Below, piece by piece: positions 24,503 through 34,334 of a stretch of 64,000 nucleotides of DNA (position 1 is the stretch's first letter; each line of letters starts with the position of its first letter). A program made the translations under genes and the position numbers. The notes beneath the pieces were generated by a model, which saw nothing but the letters and a program-made list of their open reading frames with translations, did no database searches and was not told the DNA's origin. Origin of the DNA: Spirosoma sp. SC4-14 (lineage in GTDB: Bacteria; Bacteroidota; Bacteroidia; Cytophagales; Spirosomataceae); contig NZ_CP147518.1 of assembly GCF_037201965.1 (NCBI RefSeq), positions 6,317,001 to 6,381,000 of the forward strand. Reading direction: 5' to 3'.

Positions 24503-26419
24503 ATGGCCCTACAAACACCCCCAGAAATCCCGACTCTCGATATTCTGCGATCCGTCAGGATGGTCGTCAATACGATCATTGCTACGCTGATCACCGATAC
24601 CGAGCTTACCGACAATGGCTTCAAGCTTAAAACCTCCGCAGGCGATGAGCTTGAGGTCGACCTCTCCAGCATTTTTCTGAAACGAGGAGAAAGTGACGAT
24701 ATCACCAACCTTCCTTTTGCTTCCGAAACGCAAACGGGCCGAATCGCTATTGTTTCCGACAAGGAAGTTACCCAGCAGGTTGATGACACAAAAGCCATGA
24801 CCGTGGCCAAAACGCTGCTGCTGCTAACCACGCTGGGCATTCCGAAGTTCGGAGATTTAGTTGATGGGGAAATGGTTCAGGCTACAGTCATCGATGGTAC
24901 ATTGACCATCAAGTCTATCCCGAAACTGGACTGGATCAACTCGCTGGATGCTGATGAAATAGCCGCCTTCTGCGAAAAACTTAGCGGTTGCAGCGGCTCG
25001 AATCCTCAGGAACCCACACTCAATCTGGTCATCGTCAATCACTACGAAGAACAGGCTGTCGTAGTTGAAAATATTCCGCTAAAAGCCGCATTAGATGACA
25101 ATACCTGTAACAATATTTCCGGGTGGGTATCGGGTGGGTCATATCCTCCTATTGCTCGAATCACCTGTGATGGATTAACGGTTGGTTATCAAACAGCAAC
25201 ATTAGATCGGCCGGATGTACGTGATGCGTTGAATGAGGAGGGAGCCAACACGACTAAAGCCCTATTTGGCTTCAATTGGCTAAAGCCATCTACGTTCATG
25301 GATGGCGAAAATCATACCTGGCAGGTTTACGTTGGTGATTCGGATGTAGAAGCTACAGATTACAATAAACCCAAGGAGATCCAATGTGGTACCCCTCCAA
25401 ACAATGATCCGTATGTTGTCGGTTATGAGCAATCCATTCTTAACTCGATTACGAAAAATGGATCATCCGTAATCGTATCGATACTGGAGGTTTTAAATAC
25501 GGGCGAAAAAAGGGCATATACGGGCTCTACTATTCCTGTGTGGAGCGTTGCCAATACGCCAGCAGGGATCATCCTAACGCCCAATAATGCCAATAAAACG
25601 GTCTCGATCGTTTCCTCAAATGCTACGACGGTTTCAAGTTTCAAACTTGAATGTAGCCTTACACAGCCTCAAACGGTTCAAGTAATAACAGTCGGATGTG
25701 AAAGGCCAAGTGGTTTAACAAACTACCTGCTATCCTGGCACTTCATTCCCGAAGGAGGCTACGCCAGACTCTATAGTACACTGGACGATGCCTGCGCAAC
25801 TGCTGGTCAGTCGTTCGACGGTACTGCACCCGGCAACCTGGACCCATTCCTAGCACAGGCCGTTAATCTAAATATTGGCACTCCTTTCTTTTTAGGTGAT
25901 GGCAGCAGTTGCGAGAAAGTAGGCAACAATATTTACTATGTACTCAACGCTGCGGGTAATAATACAATTTTGAAGGCCATACAAGTCGATAATGGTGTGA
26001 TTGTGGCTGTTAAGGATTCGACCTACACCTCACCAACCTGCACATCGCACGCCAAGTTGACCGTTGCCGAACACGATGCGCTACCAACCATCACCATCTA
26101 CGAATACCGATCAGCCTCGGGAATCGCCCGCGCCTTTGCGTCCCAGCAGGAAGCGATCGACATGGTGGGCACGATCGGCAATGCAGCCGGTACCAATCGG
26201 GCAAACTACGATCTCAACTCCTGTAGCGATGCGACACCGGCAGTTGGATCAATCCTCTATAACGATAACCGACCCGAACATACCGCCGATAACAGCAATT
26301 ATCTCTGGCCGGTCGAAGCAGGCTTCTGGCTGTGGAACGTGACAAGCTCAACCGACTTCTACGTGCTGGAAACTGATGCCTGTGGCAATATCATCACGAA
26401 AACCCACATCACCCCGTAA
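24503..26419 (+). CDS. tail/fibre structural protein
   Basis: The 638-residue product has no signal peptide. The N-terminal 120 residues are helical and charged (LRSVRMVVNTIIATLITDTE; LEVDLSSIFLKRGESDD; TQQVDDTKAMTVAKTLLLLT), like tail-attached fibre base domains. The rest is made of repeated beta modules, each with paired cysteines and aromatic residues. One repeated element, about 130 residues long, contains YARLYSTLDDACATAGQSFD and FASQQEAIDMVGTIGNAAG-like segments. It is followed closely by the 136-residue gene and may be a tail-tip fibre that carries the receptor-binding part. Confidence 0.72.
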   Translation: MALQTPPEIPTLDILRSVRMVVNTIIATLITDTELTDNGFKLKTSAGDELEVDLSSIFLKRGESDDITNLPFASETQTGRIAIVSDKEVTQQVDDTKAMTVAKTLLLLTTLGIPKFGDLVDGEMVQATVIDGTLTIKSIPKLDWINSLDADEIAAFCEKLSGCSGSNPQEPTLNLVIVNHYEEQAVVVENIPLKAALDDNTCNNISGWVSGGSYPPIARITCDGLTVGYQTATLDRPDVRDALNEEGANTTKALFGFNWLKPSTFMDGENHTWQVYVGDSDVEATDYNKPKEIQCGTPPNNDPYVVGYEQSILNSITKNGSSVIVSILEVLNTGEKRAYTGSTIPVWSVANTPAGIILTPNNANKTVSIVSSNATTVSSFKLECSLTQPQTVQVITVGCERPSGLTNYLLSWHFIPEGGYARLYSTLDDACATAGQSFDGTAPGNLDPFLAQAVNLNIGTPFFLGDGSSCEKVGNNIYYVLNAAGNNTILKAIQVDNGVIVAVKDSTYTSPTCTSHAKLTVAEHDALPTITIYEYRSASGIARAFASQQEAIDMVGTIGNAAGTNRANYDLNSCSDATPAVGSILYNDNRPEHTADNSNYLWPVEAGFWLWNVTSSTDFYVLETDACGNIITKTHITP

Positions 26420-26424
26420 CGCCC

Positions 26425-26835
26425 ATGAGAACGTACATATCTATCAACAACTTGGGGGAATCTGTTACGGGTTGGCCCACCAACAACCTCCGCTATTACC
26501 TACGGGCTAATGGAGGCACATGTGATGACGATGAAGCCGCTTTTCATGCCGCCGTTGCCGCAATCAACGCAACGGCGGGGGTGAATTATGCTCAGAAAAT
26601 GAATGCGATCATTGGTATCACCCTAGCGGCTGCTCCTGCTGCTCAGGCAGGCTACCAATGGGTTATTCGTGACTGCGGAGCCGTCGAGGAAGAAGTCATT
26701 GCCGTAGCCGACAATATCGACCGATCGGGTGGTACGAATCCAACGGACCCGGGGGCAAGTGATCCACAATCAGAATCAGACGTTCAAATTTTTACCAGCC
26801 AGTCGGGTAGCGATGGCGGCACCGTAACACAATGA
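26425..26835 (+). CDS. small phage tail-module protein
   Basis: The 136-residue protein has an N-terminal domain of about 95 residues (YISINNLGESVTGWPTNNLR, FHAAVAAINATAGVNYAQKM) and a C-terminal Asp/Ser/Gly-rich disordered tail (SGGTNPTDPGASDPQSESDV). It resembles the repeated modules in the gene just upstream (AAFHAAVAAINAT compared with QQEAIDMVGTIGNAAG), so it may be a domain duplication or a fibre-tip adaptor. It ends with an ATGA overlap into the first signal-peptide-bearing gene. Confidence 0.65.
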   Translation: MRTYISINNLGESVTGWPTNNLRYYLRANGGTCDDDEAAFHAAVAAINATAGVNYAQKMNAIIGITLAAAPAAQAGYQWVIRDCGAVEEEVIAVADNIDRSGGTNPTDPGASDPQSESDVQIFTSQSGSDGGTVTQ

Positions 26836-28697
26836 AAAAGCTACTTGGTTTATTGCTGCTGCTGAGCAGCTTCTGTTTTGGACAATCCTACACCTACCGG
26901 CAATCGATTGTCGGTAATGATACTCTTGTTTACAGAATTGATTTCAGTGGCAACACAGTACAAGTCCAACACTTGCCATCTGATGCGACGAGGGCTAAAG
27001 TTGGCGTTCAACGGCTTAATCTGTATACACGGGAAGCTAAAGCCACACTCAACACCGCCCAGTTCGGCTCCGGGAAATATTTCGCTCCAAATTATTTCCT
27101 TTCGGCTGACTTCAACGTCAATCAGGATAATTACCAAACGCGACTAAATCAGGGTATTACCCTGTTTTCGCGCTTTGTTCTGCCGTCGCAGTCCGAATAC
27201 AACAGCTTACCTCAAAGTAGAAAATTTTACTACCAAACGGAGAATGAGTTGCATGCGCAGTATGAGGGGGCTGGCTATTACGAGGCCTCGCTGGCAACGA
27301 TTGAGCAGCAATTGTACAACGCCATCGCGTCAGGCTGCTTTGTCTGGACAGCAAATATAGAGACGTCTAACGAATGGTCTCAGTGGCGCTATGGTGAGAA
27401 TCATTTTGGTTATGACTCCTGGGACATAGCTAAAAATCGAACGATCGTCTCGGAGCGAACGGGCCAAACCATCACCCTGGAGCAGCTCTGGAATTCCGGC
27501 CAGTGGGATCAGGAAGCTCAGGTGCGTCGGAATAATCGGCTGGCGATCATGATGACAATTGCCAAAGCCAGAAATACGCGGGTAGCTTATGGTGCCAGTA
27601 TGTTTCAGGGCGAGCCACGCACCAATTCACTGTCGACCAACAATATTTTCAAAGAAGGTACTGCCGATGTATCGCACTGTGGGGGCGATGGGAATGGGAA
27701 CATAACCCTGAATGGCCGGGTGTATCAGGGCATTAACAAAAACGTATTTGCCTACGAAAGTAGCCTTTTAGATTATTTCTATTACTTCGGTTGGAGTGAT
27801 TTCTCGCTATCTGATTACGCCGACATCTGGACTAATAAGCTGGCAGGTACCCAAACAATGCCCTATATCTGGAGTAAGATGGTACCCTACCATATTGTCG
27901 CCAGCGAGAAAGGACATTGGCAGGCCAATCGAGCCAGGATGAGCCTTTATGGCCAAACTCTTCGGGGAAGTATACGGATGCAGGAGCCCAATTTTGAGGG
28001 TAAGTTTTATACGACCGATTTTACACCCCATGAGTCATTCGTTCCGTTTTCTGAGCTACAGAACGTCTCTGTAGACGGATATCTGGTAACACCTAAAGTG
28101 TTCCTCCCCCCCTACTATGTGTATAGTGCCTATGCCGTGCACCGGTTTCTGGAAGGAGCCACTGAAGGCGCCGGATATCACCTGTGGAACGCTCCTGGTG
28201 TAACTAAGCTCCCGGCCAGCCATCCGCTCTACAACCACCACCTGCACACTATAACGGCACTCTTCCAGGCTCGCAATGACATGCAGCCTCTGGAACGTTT
28301 TTATGCCGGATCGACACTTGTCCAAGACCCTGAAGTGCAGCTTAACCAAGCGGGAGACTGGCTTTCCTATAGCGGCTGCGAGGCTTTTGGCTTTCAGGCG
28401 GACGGTTCCCGAGTGACGCAAAAACCGGTATATATCCTTCGCTATAAACAGACGACAACCGGTTGGCAAGTCTTTGTGCTGGGGGGTACCAATCAGGGTT
28501 GGAGCGAATCGCGTACGGATCTGATCCGAGTCCCTGGCGCACTCAATGGAAACATGATGCGGATAAAACTAACCGGCCCGGCCGCTCAGGTTTTTGAATT
28601 CGCTATCAGCTCGTCCGATACCAATCAGACCTATGACGCTACCAGCTATACCGTCACTACTCAGGCTGGTTATGCCGGGCGTATCTCCTCAAACTAA
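26832..28697 (+). CDS. exported large protein of the tail-fibre cassette
   Basis: The 621-residue product begins with a signal peptide (MKKLLGLLLLLSSFCFG|Q). The mature part has a segment of about 70 residues that looks like a beta-sandwich start, and then a large alpha/beta region (residues 100-470) with many Trp/Tyr residues: VWTANIETSNEWSQWRYGEN, AYGASMFQGEPRTNS, NKNVFAYESSLLDYFYYFGW and LHAQYEGAGYYEAS. This composition resembles carbohydrate-active enzymes with barrel folds, but I cannot assign a family. A small beta C-terminal domain (VYILRYKQTTTGWQVFVLGG) follows. The start overlaps the preceding stop as ATGA, so translation is coupled to tail genes. It may be a capsule-degrading or receptor-binding protein. 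Confidence 0.75.
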   Translation: MKKLLGLLLLLSSFCFGQSYTYRQSIVGNDTLVYRIDFSGNTVQVQHLPSDATRAKVGVQRLNLYTREAKATLNTAQFGSGKYFAPNYFLSADFNVNQDNYQTRLNQGITLFSRFVLPSQSEYNSLPQSRKFYYQTENELHAQYEGAGYYEASLATIEQQLYNAIASGCFVWTANIETSNEWSQWRYGENHFGYDSWDIAKNRTIVSERTGQTITLEQLWNSGQWDQEAQVRRNNRLAIMMTIAKARNTRVAYGASMFQGEPRTNSLSTNNIFKEGTADVSHCGGDGNGNITLNGRVYQGINKNVFAYESSLLDYFYYFGWSDFSLSDYADIWTNKLAGTQTMPYIWSKMVPYHIVASEKGHWQANRARMSLYGQTLRGSIRMQEPNFEGKFYTTDFTPHESFVPFSELQNVSVDGYLVTPKVFLPPYYVYSAYAVHRFLEGATEGAGYHLWNAPGVTKLPASHPLYNHHLHTITALFQARNDMQPLERFYAGSTLVQDPEVQLNQAGDWLSYSGCEAFGFQADGSRVTQKPVYILRYKQTTTGWQVFVLGGTNQGWSESRTDLIRVPGALNGNMMRIKLTGPAAQVFEFAISSSDTNQTYDATSYTVTTQAGYAGRISSN

Positions 28698-28709
28698 TCT
28701 CCGTAACTC

Positions 28710-30965
28710 ATGCGAAAATTACTGGTTCTTTTACTTCTTCTAATCACTGGTTTTAACGCGCTGGCACAAACCATAAATGTTCCGGTTGAGATTCGCGTTA
28801 AAGCGACAAACGCCTTTTCTTATTCGGTTTCTGCCCCTCGAAACTACCAAACCTACCCACTCAATGACGTAGGAAAGGCGGCCTTCGAACGGGCTGTTGT
28901 GGCCGGTGCATTTAGCCTGACAACTACCGATGGGTGCATTATTCCCCCAGGCACAAAACCCCCTAAAATTAAGCCTACCTGCACAACCACGCCCAGCTAC
29001 ACAGTTGTACAGGTAGCCTATAGTCAGTCCGTCGAATCCGAGAGTGCATCGGGGCCGGGCAACAATTTTGGATCGATTAAAGACGGGGAACTAACCTATA
29101 GTGTGACCAGCGTGCCGGTACCAGGCAGCTACACATTGGTACTGGCGTATCAGTCTACGACCAATCCGCCAACCGCGCTGATTTCCGTGAACGGGGGCTC
29201 GACGGTTAGTCTCCCTTTAGAGGCTTCGGACGGGGGACCACGGTCGGCATCGGCCGTATTGAGCGGTTTTACGGCCGGAACCAATTCAATCAACATCAAG
29301 CAAAATGGCTATTTCGCGTCTGATAAGATTACCGTTTCCAAGTATGGTTCTGTAACCGTTACTGATGGTACGACGACTGATCCCGGGTCTCAGACATCCG
29401 ACCCAGGCTCTCAAACCGTAGCAGGTTCATTTTCCTATCAGGTACCCACTACCTCTAGCCCATGGTCCTATACATCGACCGAGCAAATCGGATTTCTGCA
29501 TATCCCGATCGGCGCTGTCGACTTCATGGAGAACGAATTTCTTCGCCTGGAGCTGCGGGCAGGGCTGGGGGCGCTGGTACAGGTCAAAGATAAAGTTACC
29601 GGTCGCTGGCTGATCAACTCGCCGGATCTGGGTCGGGGGATGGGCCCCAGCAGCTATACCCAGCAGCATTATACCGATAATACCAGCTACGTCGATGGCA
29701 ACGGCAATCATCCCTTCAGCTCGAACGGACCCGCACCGGCTCCAGGCCCCTGGTTCACGGGGTATAATCCCCTATTGAACGGCGACTGGGTTGGTCATCC
29801 CTCGACGGTATTATTTCACGGCCGGATTACCATCGAGGGCATTGAGTACATCTATGTCAAAACCCAGCAGAACAGCTGGTCGCATGACGACAACCGGATG
29901 CTCCGCATGTATACCGAGCAATGGGTGTCGCTTCAGGGGAAAAAGGTTCTCATTAAAACGCGGCTCACCCATGATCGGACGGATGACCTAACCGACTATG
30001 GGCCCTACATGCAGGAATGGCGGATGATGATGGTCAACGGGATTCAGCAGGCGGTTTATTACAACGGCCAAAATCCCTACTCGTATGCCGCTACTACCAA
30101 ATCGAATGGTATCGAAAGGCGGGAGGCTGACGGTACTTATATCAAGCCGGGGAGAGCATTTCCGGTTAGTGAGCCCTGGATTGGGGTGACCGTCGATAAT
30201 ACGGGGCGTATGATTGCCCACTATGCGCCAGACTTGTATTTCCCCTCCTATAACCACATGGACCCCCAGGAGGGGAGTGACTGTGATGGTTGCCGGGAGG
30301 GCATGTATACGGCGGGGCACGTGATGGCCAACCTCGACGCAAAAGGAGTGTGGCTGTTTTCGGATACCTGGATCGTCGGAACCGAAGCGGAAGTACGCGA
30401 ATATGTCTATGCCCAACCCCGCGTTGGCGCTCCCAACTGGGTGTTCAATGCCAGTACGCAGCGCAATTTCTGGCATGGCAACAATGGGGTGCATGATGGG
30501 CAGTTGCCCAATGCGGCCACCGATGCCAATGGATGGGTTTTCGATATGGTAGGGAAGGCTGACGGCGGTCCTGCCAATATCGACAATACCTACATCTCCA
30601 GCCCAAGGACGGCCTTCAAGGGTTCGGATTGTCCGACACTGTACGTAAAGGCCAAACTGAGCAATACTAGCCAAACGGCCTGGAAGGTGAAGTACACCTA
30701 TGTAGGTCAGGAACGCGAAACACTGAACGCAGACTATCCAAACGAAAACGCCAAGCGATTCCCCTACAGCCCGCAGTTGGCCAGTAGCAATACACCCGTC
30801 AACTTCACCATGACGGCGAATGGCTCGATACAGACCTATGCGATCCCAATGAACTGGAATACATCGAGCTATATCAGTACTGTCGAGGTCTGGCCAAATG
30901 GCAGCAACATGCAAACCGTGCCTCATTTTGAGATTTTAAGCATCGGCTGTACAAACCCTAATTAA
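28710..30965 (+). CDS. exported carbohydrate-binding-module protein of the tail-fibre cassette
   Basis: The 751-residue product has a signal peptide (MRKLLVLLLLLITGFNALA|Q). After a short N-terminal domain come residues 115-215, which look like a CBM6/CBM35-type carbohydrate-binding beta-sandwich (YTLVLAYQSTTNPPTALISV, VSLPLEASDGGPRSASAVLS, NSINIKQNGYFASDKITVSK). The C-terminal 500 residues form a Trp/Tyr/Asn-rich region (EYIYVKTQQNSWSHDDNRML, MQEWRMMMVNGIQQAVYYNG, DCDGCREGMYTAGHVMANLD), consistent with a glycan-active or glycan-binding enzyme whose family I cannot name. It is part of the coupled late operon. Confidence 0.75.
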   Translation: MRKLLVLLLLLITGFNALAQTINVPVEIRVKATNAFSYSVSAPRNYQTYPLNDVGKAAFERAVVAGAFSLTTTDGCIIPPGTKPPKIKPTCTTTPSYTVVQVAYSQSVESESASGPGNNFGSIKDGELTYSVTSVPVPGSYTLVLAYQSTTNPPTALISVNGGSTVSLPLEASDGGPRSASAVLSGFTAGTNSINIKQNGYFASDKITVSKYGSVTVTDGTTTDPGSQTSDPGSQTVAGSFSYQVPTTSSPWSYTSTEQIGFLHIPIGAVDFMENEFLRLELRAGLGALVQVKDKVTGRWLINSPDLGRGMGPSSYTQQHYTDNTSYVDGNGNHPFSSNGPAPAPGPWFTGYNPLLNGDWVGHPSTVLFHGRITIEGIEYIYVKTQQNSWSHDDNRMLRMYTEQWVSLQGKKVLIKTRLTHDRTDDLTDYGPYMQEWRMMMVNGIQQAVYYNGQNPYSYAATTKSNGIERREADGTYIKPGRAFPVSEPWIGVTVDNTGRMIAHYAPDLYFPSYNHMDPQEGSDCDGCREGMYTAGHVMANLDAKGVWLFSDTWIVGTEAEVREYVYAQPRVGAPNWVFNASTQRNFWHGNNGVHDGQLPNAATDANGWVFDMVGKADGGPANIDNTYISSPRTAFKGSDCPTLYVKAKLSNTSQTAWKVKYTYVGQERETLNADYPNENAKRFPYSPQLASSNTPVNFTMTANGSIQTYAIPMNWNTSSYISTVEVWPNGSNMQTVPHFEILSIGCTNPN

Positions 30966-30967
30966 TC

Positions 30968-32656
30968 ATGAAGAAAATCTTATTTCTCTGGCTAGTTTGC
31001 TTATCGGCGTTTGCTCAAACCAAGCAAACGCCAGCTACCGTCACCTATCGAAAGGGCAATGCCAATCAGTTCAACATACGCTTGTCGAAAGCGGGCGTAT
31101 ATATTACCCCGTCGAACTCGGTAACGATTACGGCTGAAATTCGCGGTAGTGCCGAAGGGTGGGTAATTGCCTCTTTCCCAATGATTCTGGCAGATTCGTT
31201 GTCGGGTACGTCCCGTGGAACGATTCCAGATTTACAGCAGGGTATTTACTGGCTTGGTTTAAACGTTCGTCGAAGTAATGGTGAACCCAACTTCTACGCT
31301 GGCATTGCCAAATTACAAATCGTTCCGACCGGCGAACTTCGGGCTATTTCCGATCCGACTGGGCTTAACATCCGGATCGATGATAATTACCAGATTATCG
31401 AAGCATCTCTCGACGATTCGCCATCGGCCGCAATTGCGTCATTCTATGCAGATCGGACTCGGTTAATCGGAGCTCACATTGATTCGGTGCAGGTGCAGGT
31501 CGATTCGGTCTCGACGCTGGCTGTAACGAACGTCACCCTTGTTACCCAGGCTGCCCAGAACGCGCACACCTCCGAAACCAATGCGGCCAGCTCAGCCGCA
31601 TCAGCCAATAGCTCGAAAGTGAGTGCGGCTACATCGGAAACGGCTGCGGCCAGTGCCGCCAGTGCCGCTGCCGGATCGGCTACTAGTGCCGCCACCTCGG
31701 CCAGTACCGCCACCACGCAGGCGGGGATTGCCACCGATAAGGCCAGTCAGGCAGCTACCTCAGCCGCCGACGCGGCCGGATCAGCGACGGCCTCCAGTAA
31801 TAGCGCGGGGCTGGCGGCCAGTCTGGCGGCTTCGGCAGGCAGTTCTGAAACCAATGCGGCCAGCAGTGCTTCAGCGGCCAATGCCAGTAAGCTGTCAGCC
31901 GCCACCTCGGAAACCAATGCGGCAGGCTATGCCAGCGCGGCAGCGGGTTCGGCTACATCAGCTAATAACTCGAAAGTAGCAGCGGCCACTTCTGAAACTA
32001 ACGCAGCAGCCTCCGCGACGGCCGCTAACAACTCGAAGGTTTCGGCGGCTAACAGCGAGACGAATGCCGCCACGAGTGCGAGTAATGCGGCAGGCTCAGC
32101 AACGGCCGCTAATGCCTCGAAGGTATCGGCGGGAACCTCCGAAACCAACGCGGCTGGATCGGCCAGCAGTGCAGCCGCTTCGGCCGGTATTGCCACCACG
32201 CAGGCAGGGTATGCCAGCGCCAGTGCGGTTTCTGCTTCCACCTCAGCTACCAATGCAGCCGCTTCGGCCAGTGCAGCAGCAACCTCCGCCACATCGGCCC
32301 AGAACGCGTATACGGCTACCGTCAGTGCAGTACAGAACGTAACGGTTAACCTGGGCAATATCAGCACCACGGCCACCATCGACATGGGGCTGGCTCCTAA
32401 CACCTATTTCTATGGCACGCTGGTGGGCAATACAACACTATCGATCACGGGCGTGCAGCCGGGCCGGTCGCTGTATATCGAGCTGATTCAGGGCGGGGCG
32501 GGTGGATTCACCGCTACGTTTCCCGCGACGGTACGATTCCCTGGTGGTGCCGCAATCGACTGGAACAGCACGGCGGGACTTTACAACGCATTCAGCCTGG
32601 TGGGTAGACCCCTACAAAACGGCTTCAACTTAACCGGCTTCTATTCGAAACAATGA
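30968..32656 (+). CDS. exported Stf-like side tail fibre (Ala/Ser/Thr repeat shaft)
   Basis: The 562-residue protein starts with a signal peptide (MKKILFLWLVCLSAFA|Q). Residues 20-185 form a globular N-terminal domain (QFNIRLSKAGVYITPSNSVT, YWLGLNVRRSNG). Residues 195-455 consist of low-complexity Ala/Ser/Thr/Asn repeats such as SETNAASSASAANASKLSAA, the same type of triple-stranded fibre shaft found in lambda Stf and other side tail fibres. Residues 455-562 make a beta-rich tip (TYFYGTLVGNTTLSITGVQP, RSLYIELIQGGAGGFTATFP). A fibre shaft preceded by a Sec signal peptide is unexpected for a virion protein. The stop overlaps the next start (ATGA). Confidence 0.85.
   Translation: MKKILFLWLVCLSAFAQTKQTPATVTYRKGNANQFNIRLSKAGVYITPSNSVTITAEIRGSAEGWVIASFPMILADSLSGTSRGTIPDLQQGIYWLGLNVRRSNGEPNFYAGIAKLQIVPTGELRAISDPTGLNIRIDDNYQIIEASLDDSPSAAIASFYADRTRLIGAHIDSVQVQVDSVSTLAVTNVTLVTQAAQNAHTSETNAASSAASANSSKVSAATSETAAASAASAAAGSATSAATSASTATTQAGIATDKASQAATSAADAAGSATASSNSAGLAASLAASAGSSETNAASSASAANASKLSAATSETNAAGYASAAAGSATSANNSKVAAATSETNAAASATAANNSKVSAANSETNAATSASNAAGSATAANASKVSAGTSETNAAGSASSAAASAGIATTQAGYASASAVSASTSATNAAASASAAATSATSAQNAYTATVSAVQNVTVNLGNISTTATIDMGLAPNTYFYGTLVGNTTLSITGVQPGRSLYIELIQGGAGGFTATFPATVRFPGGAAIDWNSTAGLYNAFSLVGRPLQNGFNLTGFYSKQ
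31550..32340 (+). repeat. in-frame fibre-shaft repeats
   Basis: About 260 codons of imperfect repeats encode ETNAA, SK(V/L)SAA, SATAANNSK and ITTQAG-type units. They are coding repeats in phase with the fibre gene, with irregular unit lengths. They are not a CRISPR or satellite array. Confidence 0.8.
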
Positions 32657-33903
32657 AAAAGCTACTTCTCTTACTACTGCTCCCGCTTTCGCTGCTGGCT
32701 CAGCCTACAGTACGCAGCAACATGAGCCAGTTCACGCCCAGTTTGGTGCTGAATTTTACGCAGGGTACCCTGCCGGTAGGCTTAACGTTTACACGTTCAT
32801 CGGTAGCGACCTATTTCGATGCGTCAGGGGTCATGCAGACGGCAGGGGTTAATCAACCGAGATTCGATTATGATCCGGTGACGCACGTTACCAATGGAAT
32901 ATTAATTGAGGAAAGTCGGACGAATAGCATTTCAGGGGCAGAAATGACGGGCGGTGTTATTGGGGGGAATTTCCCTACTGGTTGGAGTTTCAGCGTTTCA
33001 AATGCGACAATTACAGCACAGATTACGAACATATATGTTGACCCTAGAAATAGAAAATGTATAGTTGTTGCATTTTCTGGTACAGCGAGTGGAACATCAT
33101 ACCCCCGTTTCAGATTTCCGCTTGTGTCGGCTTCTAATGGTCAAACGTGGACGGCTAGTTTGACGGTCAAAAGTGTCACATCAAATTATCCTATTACTAC
33201 GTACTTAGAGGAACAAGGGGGAGCGTATGCTGGAACTGGTATATCAATCCCCTTAATTCAAACGGAACAAAAGCTATCCGTAACTAGAACGCTTAGCAAT
33301 AGCACCACGACAGGACTTTCATGGATAATAGGCCCAAACCTAACAACAGGGCAGACATGGAACGCATCAATAGAAATTTGTTGCCCTCAACTCGAACAAG
33401 GCGCATTCCCTACCTCCTACATTCCCACAACGTCGGCGGCTGTTACAAGGGGTGCTGATGTGTGCTCTACTCCAATGTCTAATTGGTGGAATCCTAATCA
33501 GGGAACGTTTTTAGCTGAATGGATGGGGGGGCGTTCCAGTGGTCAGGATTACAGAGGGTGTATTATTTCGACATCTAATGCTAATGCGTTTCTGGGTATG
33601 AGACTACCCGCCGAAATGGAGACATGGAATGGGACATCAAATCTAATCGCTAGTGGTCTGTCAACTAACTACAATATCACATTTGGTAAGGCAGTATTTT
33701 CTTACGACAATAATTTGTTGGCACGAACGCTAGTTGCTTCTGGAACAACTGTTTCCGGTTCTTATACGGGCCTATATTCAGGAACAGTGCTTTATCTCGG
33801 AAGCCGGGGCGGGAATAACCAGTGGATGAACGGCTATATCCGAAAGATAACATACTACCCGCGTCGGCTATCTAACTCTTACCTCCAATCTCTCACCCAA
33901 TAA
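32653..33903 (+). CDS. exported tail-spike-like protein with LamG-like C-terminus
   Basis: The 416-residue protein has a signal peptide (MKKLLLLLLLPLSLLA|Q). Residues 25-95 contain the sequence pattern LTFTRSSVATYFDASGVMQT followed by ILIEESRTNSI, typical of phage head-spike/tail-spike N-terminal domains in many tailed phages. The remaining beta-rich part (SWIIGPNLTTGQTWNASIEI; GAFPTSYIPTTSAAVTRGAD; RKITYYPRRLSNSYLQSLTQ) resembles concanavalin A-like/LamG receptor-binding folds. The segment 32950-33420 is more AT-rich than the rest of the cassette, suggesting recent exchange of the receptor-binding part. It is coupled to its neighbours through ATGA overlaps. Confidence 0.8.
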   Translation: MKKLLLLLLLPLSLLAQPTVRSNMSQFTPSLVLNFTQGTLPVGLTFTRSSVATYFDASGVMQTAGVNQPRFDYDPVTHVTNGILIEESRTNSISGAEMTGGVIGGNFPTGWSFSVSNATITAQITNIYVDPRNRKCIVVAFSGTASGTSYPRFRFPLVSASNGQTWTASLTVKSVTSNYPITTYLEEQGGAYAGTGISIPLIQTEQKLSVTRTLSNSTTTGLSWIIGPNLTTGQTWNASIEICCPQLEQGAFPTSYIPTTSAAVTRGADVCSTPMSNWWNPNQGTFLAEWMGGRSSGQDYRGCIISTSNANAFLGMRLPAEMETWNGTSNLIASGLSTNYNITFGKAVFSYDNNLLARTLVASGTTVSGSYTGLYSGTVLYLGSRGGNNQWMNGYIRKITYYPRRLSNSYLQSLTQ

Positions 33904-34334
33904 TGACAACGCTCGAAATTCAACTCGACAGCGCCGAAAAACTACGCGCCAACTGGCCCGCTATTCTGGCCGACCCCGCCAAACTACAGGAATTGCTCGA
34001 TGCAGAAACGGTCACCGTTGCCGCTCAGGCTGCCATCAATGCGAATGTCGATTGGCGGATCTACACCGGGCGGGTGGACATCGCCATGTATTACCGCGCA
34101 TTCGGCGAGTTTATCGCCTGGAAAACGCCCTACGTAACCATCAATCTGGATCAGGATTTCACGCAATTGGTGGCCAAATATGTACTGGAGAATAATCCCG
34201 AAGTCGGTGGCGCTTATCTGGCGGCAAACGATGGCGTACTGCTGGAGATCCTGCCGCCCTACGTGCCCCCAGTGCCCGAACCTGATCCGGTTGATCCTGA
34301 ACAGCCTACCGACCCTGAACCCCCTGTCGAATAA
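33903..34334 (+). CDS. phage fibre-associated cytosolic protein
   Basis: The 143-residue protein has no signal peptide. Its N-terminal 110 residues are helical (LEIQLDSAEKLRANWPAILA, YRAFGEFIAWKTPYVTINLD) and the C-terminus is Pro/Glu/Asp-rich (PYVPPVPEPDPVDPEQ). Both start and stop overlap neighbours. The Pro-rich acidic tail and the location after a spike gene are reminiscent of fibre-assembly chaperones, but this is only inference. Confidence 0.6.
   Translation: MTTLEIQLDSAEKLRANWPAILADPAKLQELLDAETVTVAAQAAINANVDWRIYTGRVDIAMYYRAFGEFIAWKTPYVTINLDQDFTQLVAKYVLENNPEVGGAYLAANDGVLLEILPPYVPPVPEPDPVDPEQPTDPEPPVE

Noticed and set aside
29988..30926. Long open frame on the minus strand opposite the 751-residue exported protein
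   Set aside because: It is the shadow of a strong plus-strand coding gene with signal peptide and matching neighbours; the translated product is low in recognisable structure and lies against the operon direction.
31550..32340. Possible CRISPR-like or satellite repeat
   Set aside because: Repeats are in-frame, of variable length and encode a classic tail-fibre shaft; no spacers of constant size and no cas genes.
31474..32403. Alanine/valine-rich minus-strand frames opposite the fibre repeats
   Set aside because: They are caused by the GC-rich Ala/Ser/Thr codon repeats of the fibre gene and have no start context or neighbours.
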